From positions 3,677,501 through 3,741,500 of the forward strand of contig CATNEN010000029.1 in NCBI GenBank assembly GCA_950097015.1: 64,000 nt of DNA. Reading direction: 5' to 3'. Under the pieces are notes generated by a model. The model had not been told where the DNA came from. It worked only from the letters and a program-made list of their open reading frames with translations, and ran no database searches. The stretch is from Macrostomum hystrix (taxonomy: Eukaryota; Platyhelminthes; Macrostomidae). Shown here piece by piece: positions 1 to 12,000 of this stretch (positions are counted from its first letter, which is position 1; each line of letters starts with the position of its first letter). A program made the translations under genes and the position numbers.

Positions 1-77
1 CACCTGTGAGCACGCTGATTCCCGGCCCACCCTGTAGGGTAATCCCACTGCAGCCTCACGAACTTGTCAAAAGTTGC
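1..77 (-). CDS. Gene 2 exon 50 (partial): start of discoidin domain, unit 3
   Basis: Cut by the window edge. Phase 0 start: A-T-F-D-K-F-V ... G-V-L-T, homologous to gene 1 exon 48285-48437. Within it the plus strand has an extra base around position 45-46 (taatcccactg against taatccactg); this is the second place where a 1-nt difference from gene 1 would shift the frame. Confidence 0.65.
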
Positions 78-3000
78 CTGAATTAAGGCGTGGTTTTAAG
101 TAAATATGTGAGTTCTATACAATATCTATCAGCATTTGGGTATTTTAAAAACTAAAGAAATTGCTTCAAACCTGTAGATAGACTCGCTCTTGAAAGTAAT
201 AATTTTGTGGTCGGTACGTAGACAGAGTCTTTGCGCTCCTCACATTGAAGTACAACTTGATGCTGTTCCCTGAATCCACTACGTCGTTGGAGTACCCAAT
301 CTTTTTTATCGGGATGGCGTGTCGGGAGTCCGTCGATTGGCCGATCAGCTGACCGTTGAAATATGTGAAAAACGAGGTCACATTATTTGCTGTGTCCCAG
401 GTGATGCACACATTCGCAAAGTCCTGCGTATTGTGCATTGCTGAGAGGTTGAGCGTGCTGTTCAGCACATCCAGCACGTACGCAGTCGGGTTGTTCACAG
501 AGTAGTCCTTATTCTCCACTTGCGCTCCAGCGTACCTGACCTGGTTCGCCCCATCGCCTTGCAGCAACAACACGTAGCGGCGCTGAAATTTTCCAGTAGA
601 TAATTACGAGATTATATTTTGAGGACTAAAGAATATTTTCATGACTACGCTCGTCATTATTTGTCTGTATCAAGGTCCAAAAGCAGTCTGAATATGTGAC
701 TGATGCAAAAGCATTCAGAATGTGGTATGCTACGAGCGGTGTTCCAAAGAGTACCGATTTCTCTGCTTCTGTCTTCCAGAAACATGTATTTGCCTGTATT
801 TCCTGTAGGAGGATCAGCTTTTGAACTTTAGAAAATTTCTAAAGTTCTAAATTTCCACACAAAATTTAGGTGTGGAAACGACTTGTACGCCGAGACGATG
901 ATGACCCATCTAGACAGGGATTTGTTAGTTGCTTCACTGGTTGTGGAGCAACAGTCGAGTCGCACTATAAACTTTATTATTGCTGTTACTCTGGCTAGTA
1001 GCAGGTACAGTCAGCTGGAGGTTAAGGTACGCCGCGTTTAAAACTGGGCAATTGACATACAGTCCACCCACAATCCCTGAGTTAAAACTCCACGGCTGAA
1101 GTTTTTACGGCCGAGATTGCAACTAAGATCAAGCTATAAACTTATTAAAGCTTATCAATTGTGTTTTATGATCATGATTAATGGTTGTGATTATGATTAT
1201 TGTTTTTATTCATTTTTTTATTTTCATTACTATTATTGGCGATAACTAATAAGTAGCGTCAAGAATATCCTGCTCACATTAGTCATGGCTTCCAAGTAGC
1301 CGTACTGGTCCGTGAACCAAATTTTGGCCAATCGATTGCGAATCAGCAAGTTGAATGTGACGTTATTCGTCTCCAGAGCAGTTGATATCGTCTCATCTGG
1401 CATCCAGCCGACTCTCAAGTCGACAGACTCATCGTAGTCATAGTCTGGATAAAAATGATTTAATAAAATAATAAAATAATAAAAGCTTTCTAAGAGTCAA
1501 CGTTGATTTGAAATCAAATCGCGTAAGGAAATAAAGTAGAAAGTGCTTACACTCCTCTGCAAACACAAAGATCTGATCGACTCGGAAGAAGCCGAAATCA
1601 GCCGGCTTGGTGAGGACTAAGTATTGACCCAGCATAACTCTCGAGCAGGTGAAGCTGTACTCTGTGAGGCTGCTCACAGGAATCTCCAGTGTGTCACAAA
1701 TAGGCCAGCTGAGGAAGGCGCGCTCGCCTAGCGATGAGTCATAGCTACTGCTGACGCGCACGTGGATTGGGTACTGGCCTGCTGTCGCTGTAAGTTGTGA
1801 AGGTATGGATGGGTGTGCATTGAATGCGCTTGGCCAGCTAAATCAGCCTATCTATTTATCTCCTTCTCTGAATGCCGTTAAGTAATAAGTCAAAACTAAA
1901 CATTGTATAACACACACACTATCAAGAGGAAGCCCGTTTTTAACAGCTTATAGACTCCCTGATAGAAATCTTAAGCCACAGAAAGGCCACATACGGCTCT
2001 GAAAGTCGACTCCGGCAATCGTGTGCAGCAGCTTCAGATCCACCAGGACGAAATAGAATTCCGTTGCATCCACAAACGAAGCCTGGTTGCTGGTGTAGAT
2101 GTTGAGAAATCCACCGGAGTTGGCGCTGTTGGAGACGTCTCTGCCATTGAAAATCACGGTTTTGAACAGCGCCGCATTGTGGCCCTGCAGCAGTCCCGTA
2201 TTTGGTCGGTAGTAGTGAACTGAAAGACGGGTAAAAGATATGCGAATACATGCATTGGGTTTGACGTAAATATTTTACTTGGAAGGACTTTTATGCACGA
2301 GGCGCACGTGCTACAAGCGCGTGTGGAGAATCTTGCTATCGTAGCAGTGTACGAGCTTAGGTTTTGTAATCATTTTTCTTAAAATCTAAGTAGTAGATAT
2401 GTACAGTTACGAGCTAATAGGTAACTTTAGACTTCTTAACATGGTCGTATTGAGCAGCATGCAATGTGGCAAATCTCTGATGTCCTATGGATGCTCTACA
2501 GCCACTTGTTGATATCATAGCTGAGAGCAGAAAGGGCCGTAGCGATGCCTATGGAGAGATGCTTTCATCGTCGAAAACAGCGCGTACTGAGAGCTAGCTC
2601 AAAGCCCAGTCTCCTGCTGATGCCCAGAGTTGCTGCACAATTAAGCATCATTCCCCTAGTGATCTTACCAAGCCGCTTAGTTTTGATACATTCACTTCGC
2701 AGTTTCCTAATTTTACAGCAGGCTTTCGATAGAATTGAATATAAGCATGTGTGCGTGAGCATCAGCTAAAAATGGCAGTTTTAATTTTTTAAAGAGAGAC
2801 ACGCAGGGAATATTACTTGTGTATATTTGTCAATGAATTTAAGGCATAATTATCTTTCATGGTAGAGTCACAGCAGTGTTACACTCTGGCTAAACTATAT
2901 GTCTGAACGCCTCCACCCTAGATAAGCGAATAATATTAAGAATAGAGCGAAGTGTAAAGAACACAGGAACCAAGAAAAAAACACTGGTTACGTATGCGAA

Positions 3001-6000
3001 CATAAATAGCAAATTTAGAGCCTTCCTAATCGCCTGGTCATTTTGTCTGGCTAAATGCAGAATAAATTTTCTGTCAGTATATAATCATTTGGGGGGGATA
3101 CGATTTAAACATTCATTTATAAAATACATACAGAAACTCACAGCAACTTGAATCAGTGCATACTCCCGTCCCGCCTGTGACTTTATTGCATAGCGGTAAC
3201 TCTGATGTTGATCCTGATTAAAAAGTGAATTGATAAACTCTTTTAGATGAATATATCTTTCGTTTTGTACAATTTTTAAGCATAAAATATTATTCGATTG
3301 CGTACGGCTAATGCACTGAGAGCCTGTGTTCAAGTTGCCCGTGACACCCGAGGTCCACGCTGCGCACGCGATGCCGTCCCGGGTGACGTTCAGGTCATGC
3401 AAGAAGAAGTCGGAGTCGCCTCTGCTGAACACACAGGGAACTGAAAACGAGGAATAATTTACAATAAACTATTTTGTATTCACCTAAAAACTTTGCGAAT
3501 GTTCAAAGTTAGCTACTTCTAGTGCGAACTGCATTGCCGACAATGGCATCCTCCGGCTTGTTGAAAGAAGATCGGCCGCTGCCACTCAGCGACGCTGTCA
3601 GGATGCCGGGAATTCCAGGCAGCAGAGGCTGCATGCAGGCTGAAAAATATGGCAAAAGTTACAGCATTTAGAAGTTCTCCTGTCTTCAACCCTAATATAT
3701 AATAATGTGTAAATAGTTTTATGCTTGCAATTCGTCTTTGACATTACCGTGATCAACGCAGGGAAAGTGCTGCATGATGTTTGCGGCTGACATATCAGGA
3801 GGAGAGGACAGTGGATTGGACGTAAAGATCCAAAATGTTCCCGCATCAGGCTGAAAGCTAGTCGATTGGTTCATAAAGAATTCATCCATGAAGAGCACAT
3901 CATTGTGCGCCGCTCTCTGGTTAATGTCAGTTTCTGTGTTCACCCTGAAGTCATCGTTACAACCTGAGCACATCGATGGGTGCATGTAGTACACCAGCGG
4001 ACCCTTGTTGCACAGATTTGGTCCTGAAAGATTTTTTATTACACAGCTAGAATTCAGACAGAAAACTGAAGTAAACTAAGAGGTAGTTGTATACGAATAG
4101 ATATTCTTAGAGTAACGTGTTTGACGTACGCTTCAAGCTAGGAACTTCGCAAACAAAGTACAGACTGACAGACGTGCTTGACAGTGGAATCAGTCCATTA
4201 TACCAGGGGCGCCAAGCAGCATGCAAATTTCCTGCCTTCTCAGCAGCCCAGGATCCATCGCTCACCGGATCCCCATCAAACCACTCCCAATTTCCGGTGC
4301 TGGAATTCCTTCGTACGCCGATATGCACGGACCAATCATAGCTGAAATGAAAATATTTTCGAGATCAAAATATATAAGTTCAGCAATATGAGAAACTGTG
4401 CATGATCAAAATCGGATTATTCTCACTATCTCCCCAAAATGTAGTTCATCTTCATTGCATCTTTTGGCATGAACAATGTTCCTCTCTTTCCTCCCCATCG
4501 GTAAGTTTGAGAACAGTGACTCTGTGCCGCGGTCTGAGTCGCAGCCACTGTAATGATGCGAACACAAACATCAAAGTGAGGTGTAAATCCATCGGGACAC
4601 TCGTTGGTCATCTTGCCAAGCAGACTGAACTCATCCGGTGATAGACTGCCATTGACTATGTGAAAAGTTAGTTTTAGCGGCTGCAGAACTTGTGGGAAGT
4701 AAAGACTTTGATTCGCAGATTTAACAGTAAACTGCAATCGATGGGAAAAATGGAGGGACACTGAAAATGCTAGAAATATATACAAGGGTAAACTTATTCA
4801 AACATTTGCAAAACATTCTAGAAAGCGCACCATCCAAGTGGTGTTGTACACCTTGAAGACCTCATCCTCTCCAGCCAGCTCCTCAAAGCTCAAATAAAAC
4901 CTAAGAAGATCTGTTGTCTTTCTATTGAACTGCATGAAGTTCAGATGATAAATATACTTAAATGACACTCGCAGTGTTGATCCATCGACCATCGTCTTGT
5001 TCATATATTCTTCAGGAATCATGGTGCTGTCTGGAAGTGGAAGTAGAAGTGCAGTGGTTGTCAATGTCAAAATGAAATATTGAAATGGAATTTCTTCTTA
5101 CTTGTGTCGTTAGGGAAACCAAGGAAATCGAATTTAATGGCGGTCCGTCCTATCGATGACTGTGTGTCAACCCGCACGATTTGGGCTTGAAAAGGGTTGG
5201 TGAAAACCTCTCTTCTGCGCTCAATCTCGTCGCGTGGGCCATCAAAATTCACCTGCAGGTTTTATTTTTTGGAGCATGAAAATCTATGGCAGAAAATAAG
5301 TAAACACAGCTATTGTAGCATAATATTCGTGCGTTATCTAAAAACGGCTAAAAACGAAGCAAAGCATTTTGCTGTTCCAGGCATCAAATATTAAGATATT
5401 CACTTAAAATTTAAATTTCGGCTTGATTAACAAACGCAAGCAATTGAATTTGAAGCATGCATTTTTTCTTCAGTATTTAATTTGTCTAAAAAGAACAAGC
5501 TGTGTTTAAAAAATCTTAAAACAAAACATGGCATTAAATAACAATGCTTACAATGTTGTTATTCTCCAAGTCCCTGTAATAGTTCAGCATGTCCTGTCGC
5601 TTCTCGTAGGCGTACAAGATACGCAATGACGTGAAGCGGCCATAGTACGGGTAGTACATGGACGAGCCCTGTACGATAAAGCCTGTGATGGTGTAGACGC
5701 AAGGGAAGTACACATCAAAGTAGCCGTTTCCGTACAGGTACAAGGCAAAGGTGAACGCCTCATCCCCAGCGAACTCCAGCGGGAGTGAGTACACATCACC
5801 GGTCAGCGCGGTGTACGGATAAACGCGACTGGCGTGCACGGCGGTGGCTGGGAACCGGGAGCCCAGGCCTGTGCGGACGAACACGAGCTCAGAGAGCTGG
5901 TCACCAGGGCTGCCTGTGGGTTGAATAGATTTGATTGCAAAAGCGTTACCCCATGTCGTACATATATATGTGCCTCTTTCGTTAATTATCATAAAAACTG

Positions 6001-9000
6001 CATTACGGGTCTGTCATGTAAAGAGTTCCATCAATTATATTCTCGATTAGAAATGTCGCTCTTTTGCTTTTTTATGTACCGTATAACAAAATATTTGTTC
6101 GTGATAACAAACTCGTGTAGAACTTCTTAGGAACGAGTGTAATATTTTAATTATGTAGTTTATGCGCAATCGACAGTCTTTTGAGCTATTGCTTCAAAAA
6201 GCATAAATAAAAATTTATATGATTATGAACTACGCATAAGCTGCAAGTCGGTATGAATTTTATTAATGATAATGAAAAACTAATAATAAGAGTGCAAGAC
6301 ACGAAACTGAGTTCAAAATACTCACCAAGTGGGTAGCCGTACACCTCAATCTCGCAGATAGTGTAGTAGATATAACTGCCTGAGTAACTAGCAACACCGA
6401 CGTATCGCGCTGACTGTAAAAATGTATTTAAGCAAGTACTAGGCCATCCGATAATTTGATTGGAAACTTCAAGTATAACTATGGATTAAAAAATAGCAAA
6501 CGAATGACTGACGACTTACTCGAGCAATATTTACGAGCCAGGGCTGTGGCACAACCTCGTTTCCAACAGAGCCAACTACAGTTCCGGAGCTCCCAACAAA
6601 CGTTGAGTTCGAAATGTACATTCTTGTGAACTTGTTTACTTCGCTAGTCACAACACCTGTATATTTCGATACTTCATGTATTGAACGGTTTACTATTCGA
6701 TTTCTCATCACCGAGAAAAAATATCTGATCACTTACCGCTGTCATCGTCTGTCTGTGCCCAGACATATACTTTATCGATGTATCTTGGAAAAACCAGGTC
6801 GATGGCGATGTATGGGTTCACGTGGTAGTGTCTCCAGCAACCCGAGCTGAAGCTTGGAGACCGGTTCTGGTCAATGACACCTCTTTCGCTGTATGAAGTC
6901 ACACCCGAGCTGCGGACAGCTTGGTAGTTTGATATTATCACGGACTGCTGAAACTGCAAGCTGTGCTTCGCTGAAAATTGAATGCAAAAGAGTGTCGCAT
7001 ATTAGTTGCCATATGGTGATTCATTGACTAATATTTCTGTCCATTGCCAATTCTCTGATAATAATTGATTAACTTAAGACTCAAATCTTTCAGATGGATG
7101 CAGATGAATCATGTTAATCTGCTTAATTTCATAAGTGGAGAGTGGCATAGCTACTCTGAGTTAGTGTACGCGGCGGAGGAGGGCAGCCCGTTTATCGATT
7201 GGCTGCTATCTCTCTCTCTCTCTTGGGTGAGCGCTTGTGCCCCTACCCCCAGCCCTTGTGATTGTAATGCCCTGCGCGGGGTGCCTCTCTCGCCCTCGTG
7301 TGCTCATTTTTCGCCAGACCATAAACCGAAACAGTGAAAATACTGAGGTGGACGGCCTAGAGAGCTGCACGGCACGCGAGTTAAGGCGAGTGCTTGATCA
7401 ACAAGGTCTGTCGAAAGCCGGAAAAAGGCGATCTTGCTGGAACGCCTTCGATTGGCTCGTCGCTACGACAACAGCAAGACGCGTGCAACAACAACCAACG
7501 GAGGAGCAGAGAGCGGCCCAATGGGGTCGCGAGGCAGCGTCGGACGTCCAGACGAAAATCGGAGCCGCAGAGAGGCGCATCCGACTGCTGGAACTCAAGC
7601 GAAAGAGCGGCAACTCAGATGAGAGGCCCAAGCAGCGGATGACCTCGAACCTCGCTGCTTGCGGTGCCCGAAAGCAATGAGAACTTCGGTGAGTTTCTGA
7701 GTGCAGTCTGCAATGATGTTACCCCGGGTCCAATTCCAAAGTCCCGAGTAGACGGAATTAAACAACAGAAGCACAGGGGGGCTTTGTTCCCCCGTTTGCT
7801 CGTTTTTTCTTCTTGCTCGACATTGCCTCGCCTTTGCCTTCCTTCCTCGGCGCTGTTCACTAAGTATATTGAGCTGTAATAATGAAACTTTTTATTTCCT
7901 GATTTTATCTCAGGTGTCGTTTGATCAGTTTTGTCAGTAGTCGATTATTTATGTTAAAATTCACGGTGACCTAACCGAACTCACACTTCTTGCAGCCATA
8001 GAGCATCCAGCGAATCTCAGCCCTGTTATTGAAGCTATATGCGTAGACTCGGTATGTAATAGCGTGAATTTCTGGCACGAGTCTGTAGCTGGATACCATG
8101 TCACCATTGGTGTACGAGCCAGGGATGTACTGAAATGAATTTGAATGCTTCCTTAGTTAAAACTACCTTCGTGTACAAATATTTGGACTAGTGAAAACGC
8201 CCAGACAACTCACGTGGGTGTATGCAGTGTACGCGAATCTGTCTGAGCTGTAGGTCAGCTGTACATGGTGCATATATGCCACGCATGCGGGACAGTTGTC
8301 GAATCGACTGCTGCCTGCCTGAATGCTGATCACGTACACAGTGACGAAGTCGTCAAACCAGGCCTAAACAAAATAGATTACAAAGCTTTTAACCTCAACA
8401 TCAGGCTTTAAATCGTTCTCACTATTTGGTAACAAAACGCTGGGCATTGCTGACCCAACGGCGCAAGTCAGCCGTAACTTACCTGGATGTAATCCTGATA
8501 ACCCGTATTTCCGCTGATTCCAGATACAGTTGGTGGACTCCAAAACCCCAGGTAGCGCGTGCCTTAAAGTAAGACAGAGATTTATCATTCGTCTTTCACT
8601 ACATTCTTTGTAAGTTTTTCTATGTATTTGTATCTTGGCACCCTTGGGCAGCGTAATCGATATAACTCACTGGGCATGTCATACATCACTCGTGGTCCTG
8701 TGTGCATGCTCTCAGAAACCAACGCGAGATATGACACTGAGGTGAAGTTGATTGAGTCGCTGGCCATGACCACTCCATAGCCAATGTCCTGTCCGTTGCA
8801 CGCGAAGAAGACGGAGCAGTTGTAGGAGTCGCATTCACTCCAGGTGACGGTGAGAGGCAGGTATTCCTCTGTGTCAGCAGCCACTGGTTTCAGCTGTCTC
8901 AGGCTGATGCTGCCTACAGCTCTCAGGTTGGATCCGTAGAAGTCGCCCTGGCGAATGGCAGCAGCTGCGAGCCACAGCGCTGTCCCGTTGGCGTTGAGAT

Positions 9001-12000
9001 TGAACTCGTAGCGTTTCTGTTTTTCGAGGAAAGCAATTCCGAGCATGAAGAAATCCAGTTGGCATGTACGCATTGAATAAAATAAATAAATAAAGACACA
9101 ATAGTCTCACTTGTCTCATTATATCAGACTCGGCATAGTAAGCAGAAAACAGAAGCTGCAGTCCTGCGCTATTCAGTCGAACATAGAACGTGAGGTTTCC
9201 TGTCTGGATGGCAGTCGCAACCAGAGACTTTGGCAGTCGATAGATCTTAGCTAGATCAGCCTCTGTGCCCATCTCTTTCACTGGAACGAATTATTTAGAT
9301 GGACATAAGGCGCGTGAAAACTATTTTCAACAATTCATAGTTCTTTTCGCAGCTACCTTCATCTCCCATGACATTGATATAGTTGATGTCCATTCGTGCA
9401 CCTCCAACGTTATTGACTGGGCTCACAAGCACCAAATATCGAGCTGTCTGAGGCGTGTTACAGGTTATGAAGGTCGTTGCAGAAGAAAGTGCTTCCGCAA
9501 AGTTCCAGTTGTAGCAAGTGTCCCAGCTCTCAAAAGCCAAGTCTCCGAGGCTTCGGTTCCATGAATTGCTGGTTCTGAAGCTCACATTATAAAGATTTCT
9601 CACTAAAAAAGAAAATTTAACGGAAATTCGGGTTTCAGATGCGTGTGTCAGCCAAGTTCACGCCGAAATAAAAAATAAATACTCACGTGGATCAACGCGC
9701 ATTGAATAAAATCGATATTGAAGCTTGAGATCAAGGAGCAGCCACCAGTTGTTCGGTGGTGTGGCCACAGAAACGGCGCCCGTGTTCACATAGAATCCAT
9801 GATTAGTGTTCATGCTGTATGCCTGCTTAATGCCGACGAAGTACAGCACCTTGTCTGTCAGAATGTTCCCGATGAAGTTGTTGCCCGCCGGCGGGTGGTA
9901 GTATTGGCCTGAAGGAAAATCACGACATAGAAAGAATCACAGAGGATAAAACAATCAGTGTGAATTGCGTCCACCCTCTTAATGAAGTAGGAATCAGTAT
10001 CTTACTGCAGTAGGCCTTCTGTAGGTCAAAGCAATCCCTCTGATAGCCTCCTTGATCGTAGCAGGTTGAGTAGCGGCCAGTTGTATCTGTTAAACAGGGT
10101 CCGACTTCGAGGTTCAAATACATTGAATTGCTACATGCAGGGATTGAAAGCACTGAAACTCGTGTCAAGTAAAGCTCACATTCGAGGCACGAGTTGTTGT
10201 AGTCCTTGTAGGTGCTTAAATACGTGGCCCAGTTGGCACATGCATATCCCTGCTCAGTGACTGACCATGGACTGTCATAGAACTGATAGTCAGCTCTGCT
10301 CAGTGCACACTGTACATGGTCTGAAAGCGGTGTAATCACGCCGTTCTATTAGCTCGGATTGCATCATGGCACTGCACATGTAATGATATTGACTTATTTC
10401 ACATGTCAGAGTCAAAAACATAAGCTGAGCTTAAAAATCTACATTTTTCACCGCCTAAAGCGTTTTGACCCCGGCGAGACACAAACCAGAGAAGAAGCTA
10501 AGAAACGAGAGACAGAGACTAATCACACGAACCAAAGAAAGGTATGAAAAATATGGCCCGCCTGTTTCATCGCCAGAACAGCTTCAGAATGAAACTATCC
10601 CACATTTAAGATTGCGAAAAAGGGAGGCACTCAAACAATCAAGGCTGAGAACGACGGCACGATGCCAAGGACGAGAGCTGAATAAATGCGTTTATAATAT
10701 CATCATAATAAAGTCATATCTGAAGTAAAAAATATCATTCATCACATGCGAACGAATGTGACAAATTCAGAAGTTTTTTTTCGGTGCTGACCTGCCGTTT
10801 TAACACAAATGCTATGTAAATTAGCGGACGGTAATCCAAAATGACATGATCTGTACTCCACCCTACACATCTGACGTATAGCTTGATATGAATAAAAATA
10901 TTACTGCTTTTATATTTCTAAGCAATGAATTAGCATTCTAACATTCTAAATGACCTCAATTGAGTGTTGCTTACTCTTATATAATGAATTTAGTACAGGT
11001 TAAAGAAAAATCACTAGCAGTAAAAAGCGAGAGCATTTGTTACATTAAATATGTTGGTGTTTTCTGACCTTCTCTTGACATCACAGAGCCCAGAAATGCC
11101 TTTTCAGGACCTCTTCTTGAGTTAGAAGTGGACGCATTGATGAAAACTCCTAATACGCCTTGTTCTGGGTACAGCAGTGGCTCGAGGCAACCTGAATTAA
11201 GAAAATTTGTTTCAAGTTCAAACCATAGTTACATTTAAAGGATGTCATTCTCAGATACCTCTGAGAGCTCTTACCATTGTCGACCTGAGTTCTCTGGAAC
11301 ACAGAATACTTAGTTGTCCCGCTTTGAACGCTCTCGGTACCGATCGAAACAGCAAAATTGTTAACATTTGCGGCATTCCAAACGTCATAAAGTGCAGGAA
11401 TATATTTGAAAGAGTCATCCAATGCCCACAGGCTGAGCAGCTCATGCATGGGTCCCTGGGTGTATTGTAGGTTATCGTCTTCTGACCCGACTCCATTGAA
11501 GTAGAATGTATTAATCACGACAGTCTGCGGACGATCGGCCCCTGAAATGACACGTGGCTAATAAAAAAATCCTAGGGTTGGGATATTGACTCAAACAATA
11601 GTTGATAGAGTTGTGGTGGCTAGACCAGGACGCAGCCCGCTAGCGCCAGTATGGGTCCACTGACAGCAACCGGGCCCTGTCAGTACTTGTTAGACTGCCC
11701 CTTTTGTACGACCTACGATAGACAGAAAAGAAGCTTTTACTTCTTGTCATCCCTATCTCATCGCCCAGACCCCATTATATCTAAACTGATACGGGACCAG
11801 GAATACAGCGAAGTAGGTGTTGCAACAAAAATGAGTAGTAGTGTGATACGAAACTGTTCTCTAAACTCAAAGACAAAGTCAATTAAAATTAAAATGGAAA
11901 ACTTTCAATGTGATTTCTTAGAACACGGAAGACAGAGGGTGCGAAATTCTGAAAATCTCAGCCATTTCTACCATTTCTACTACAGTTTTAAGAGAGATTT

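Noticed and set aside
2545-2769. Plus-strand peptide with A-F-D-R-I-E-Y-K, recalling a reverse-transcriptase motif
   Set aside because: Only one short motif, no other RT blocks around it and stops on both sides. Too weak to call an element.
4427-4445. Loss of the exon 40 donor in gene 2 (GG instead of GT)
   Set aside because: The GT first compared is not the true site: both genes have a better donor a few bases downstream (GTGAGA in gene 2, GTAAGT in gene 1) that keeps phase 2 for exon 41.
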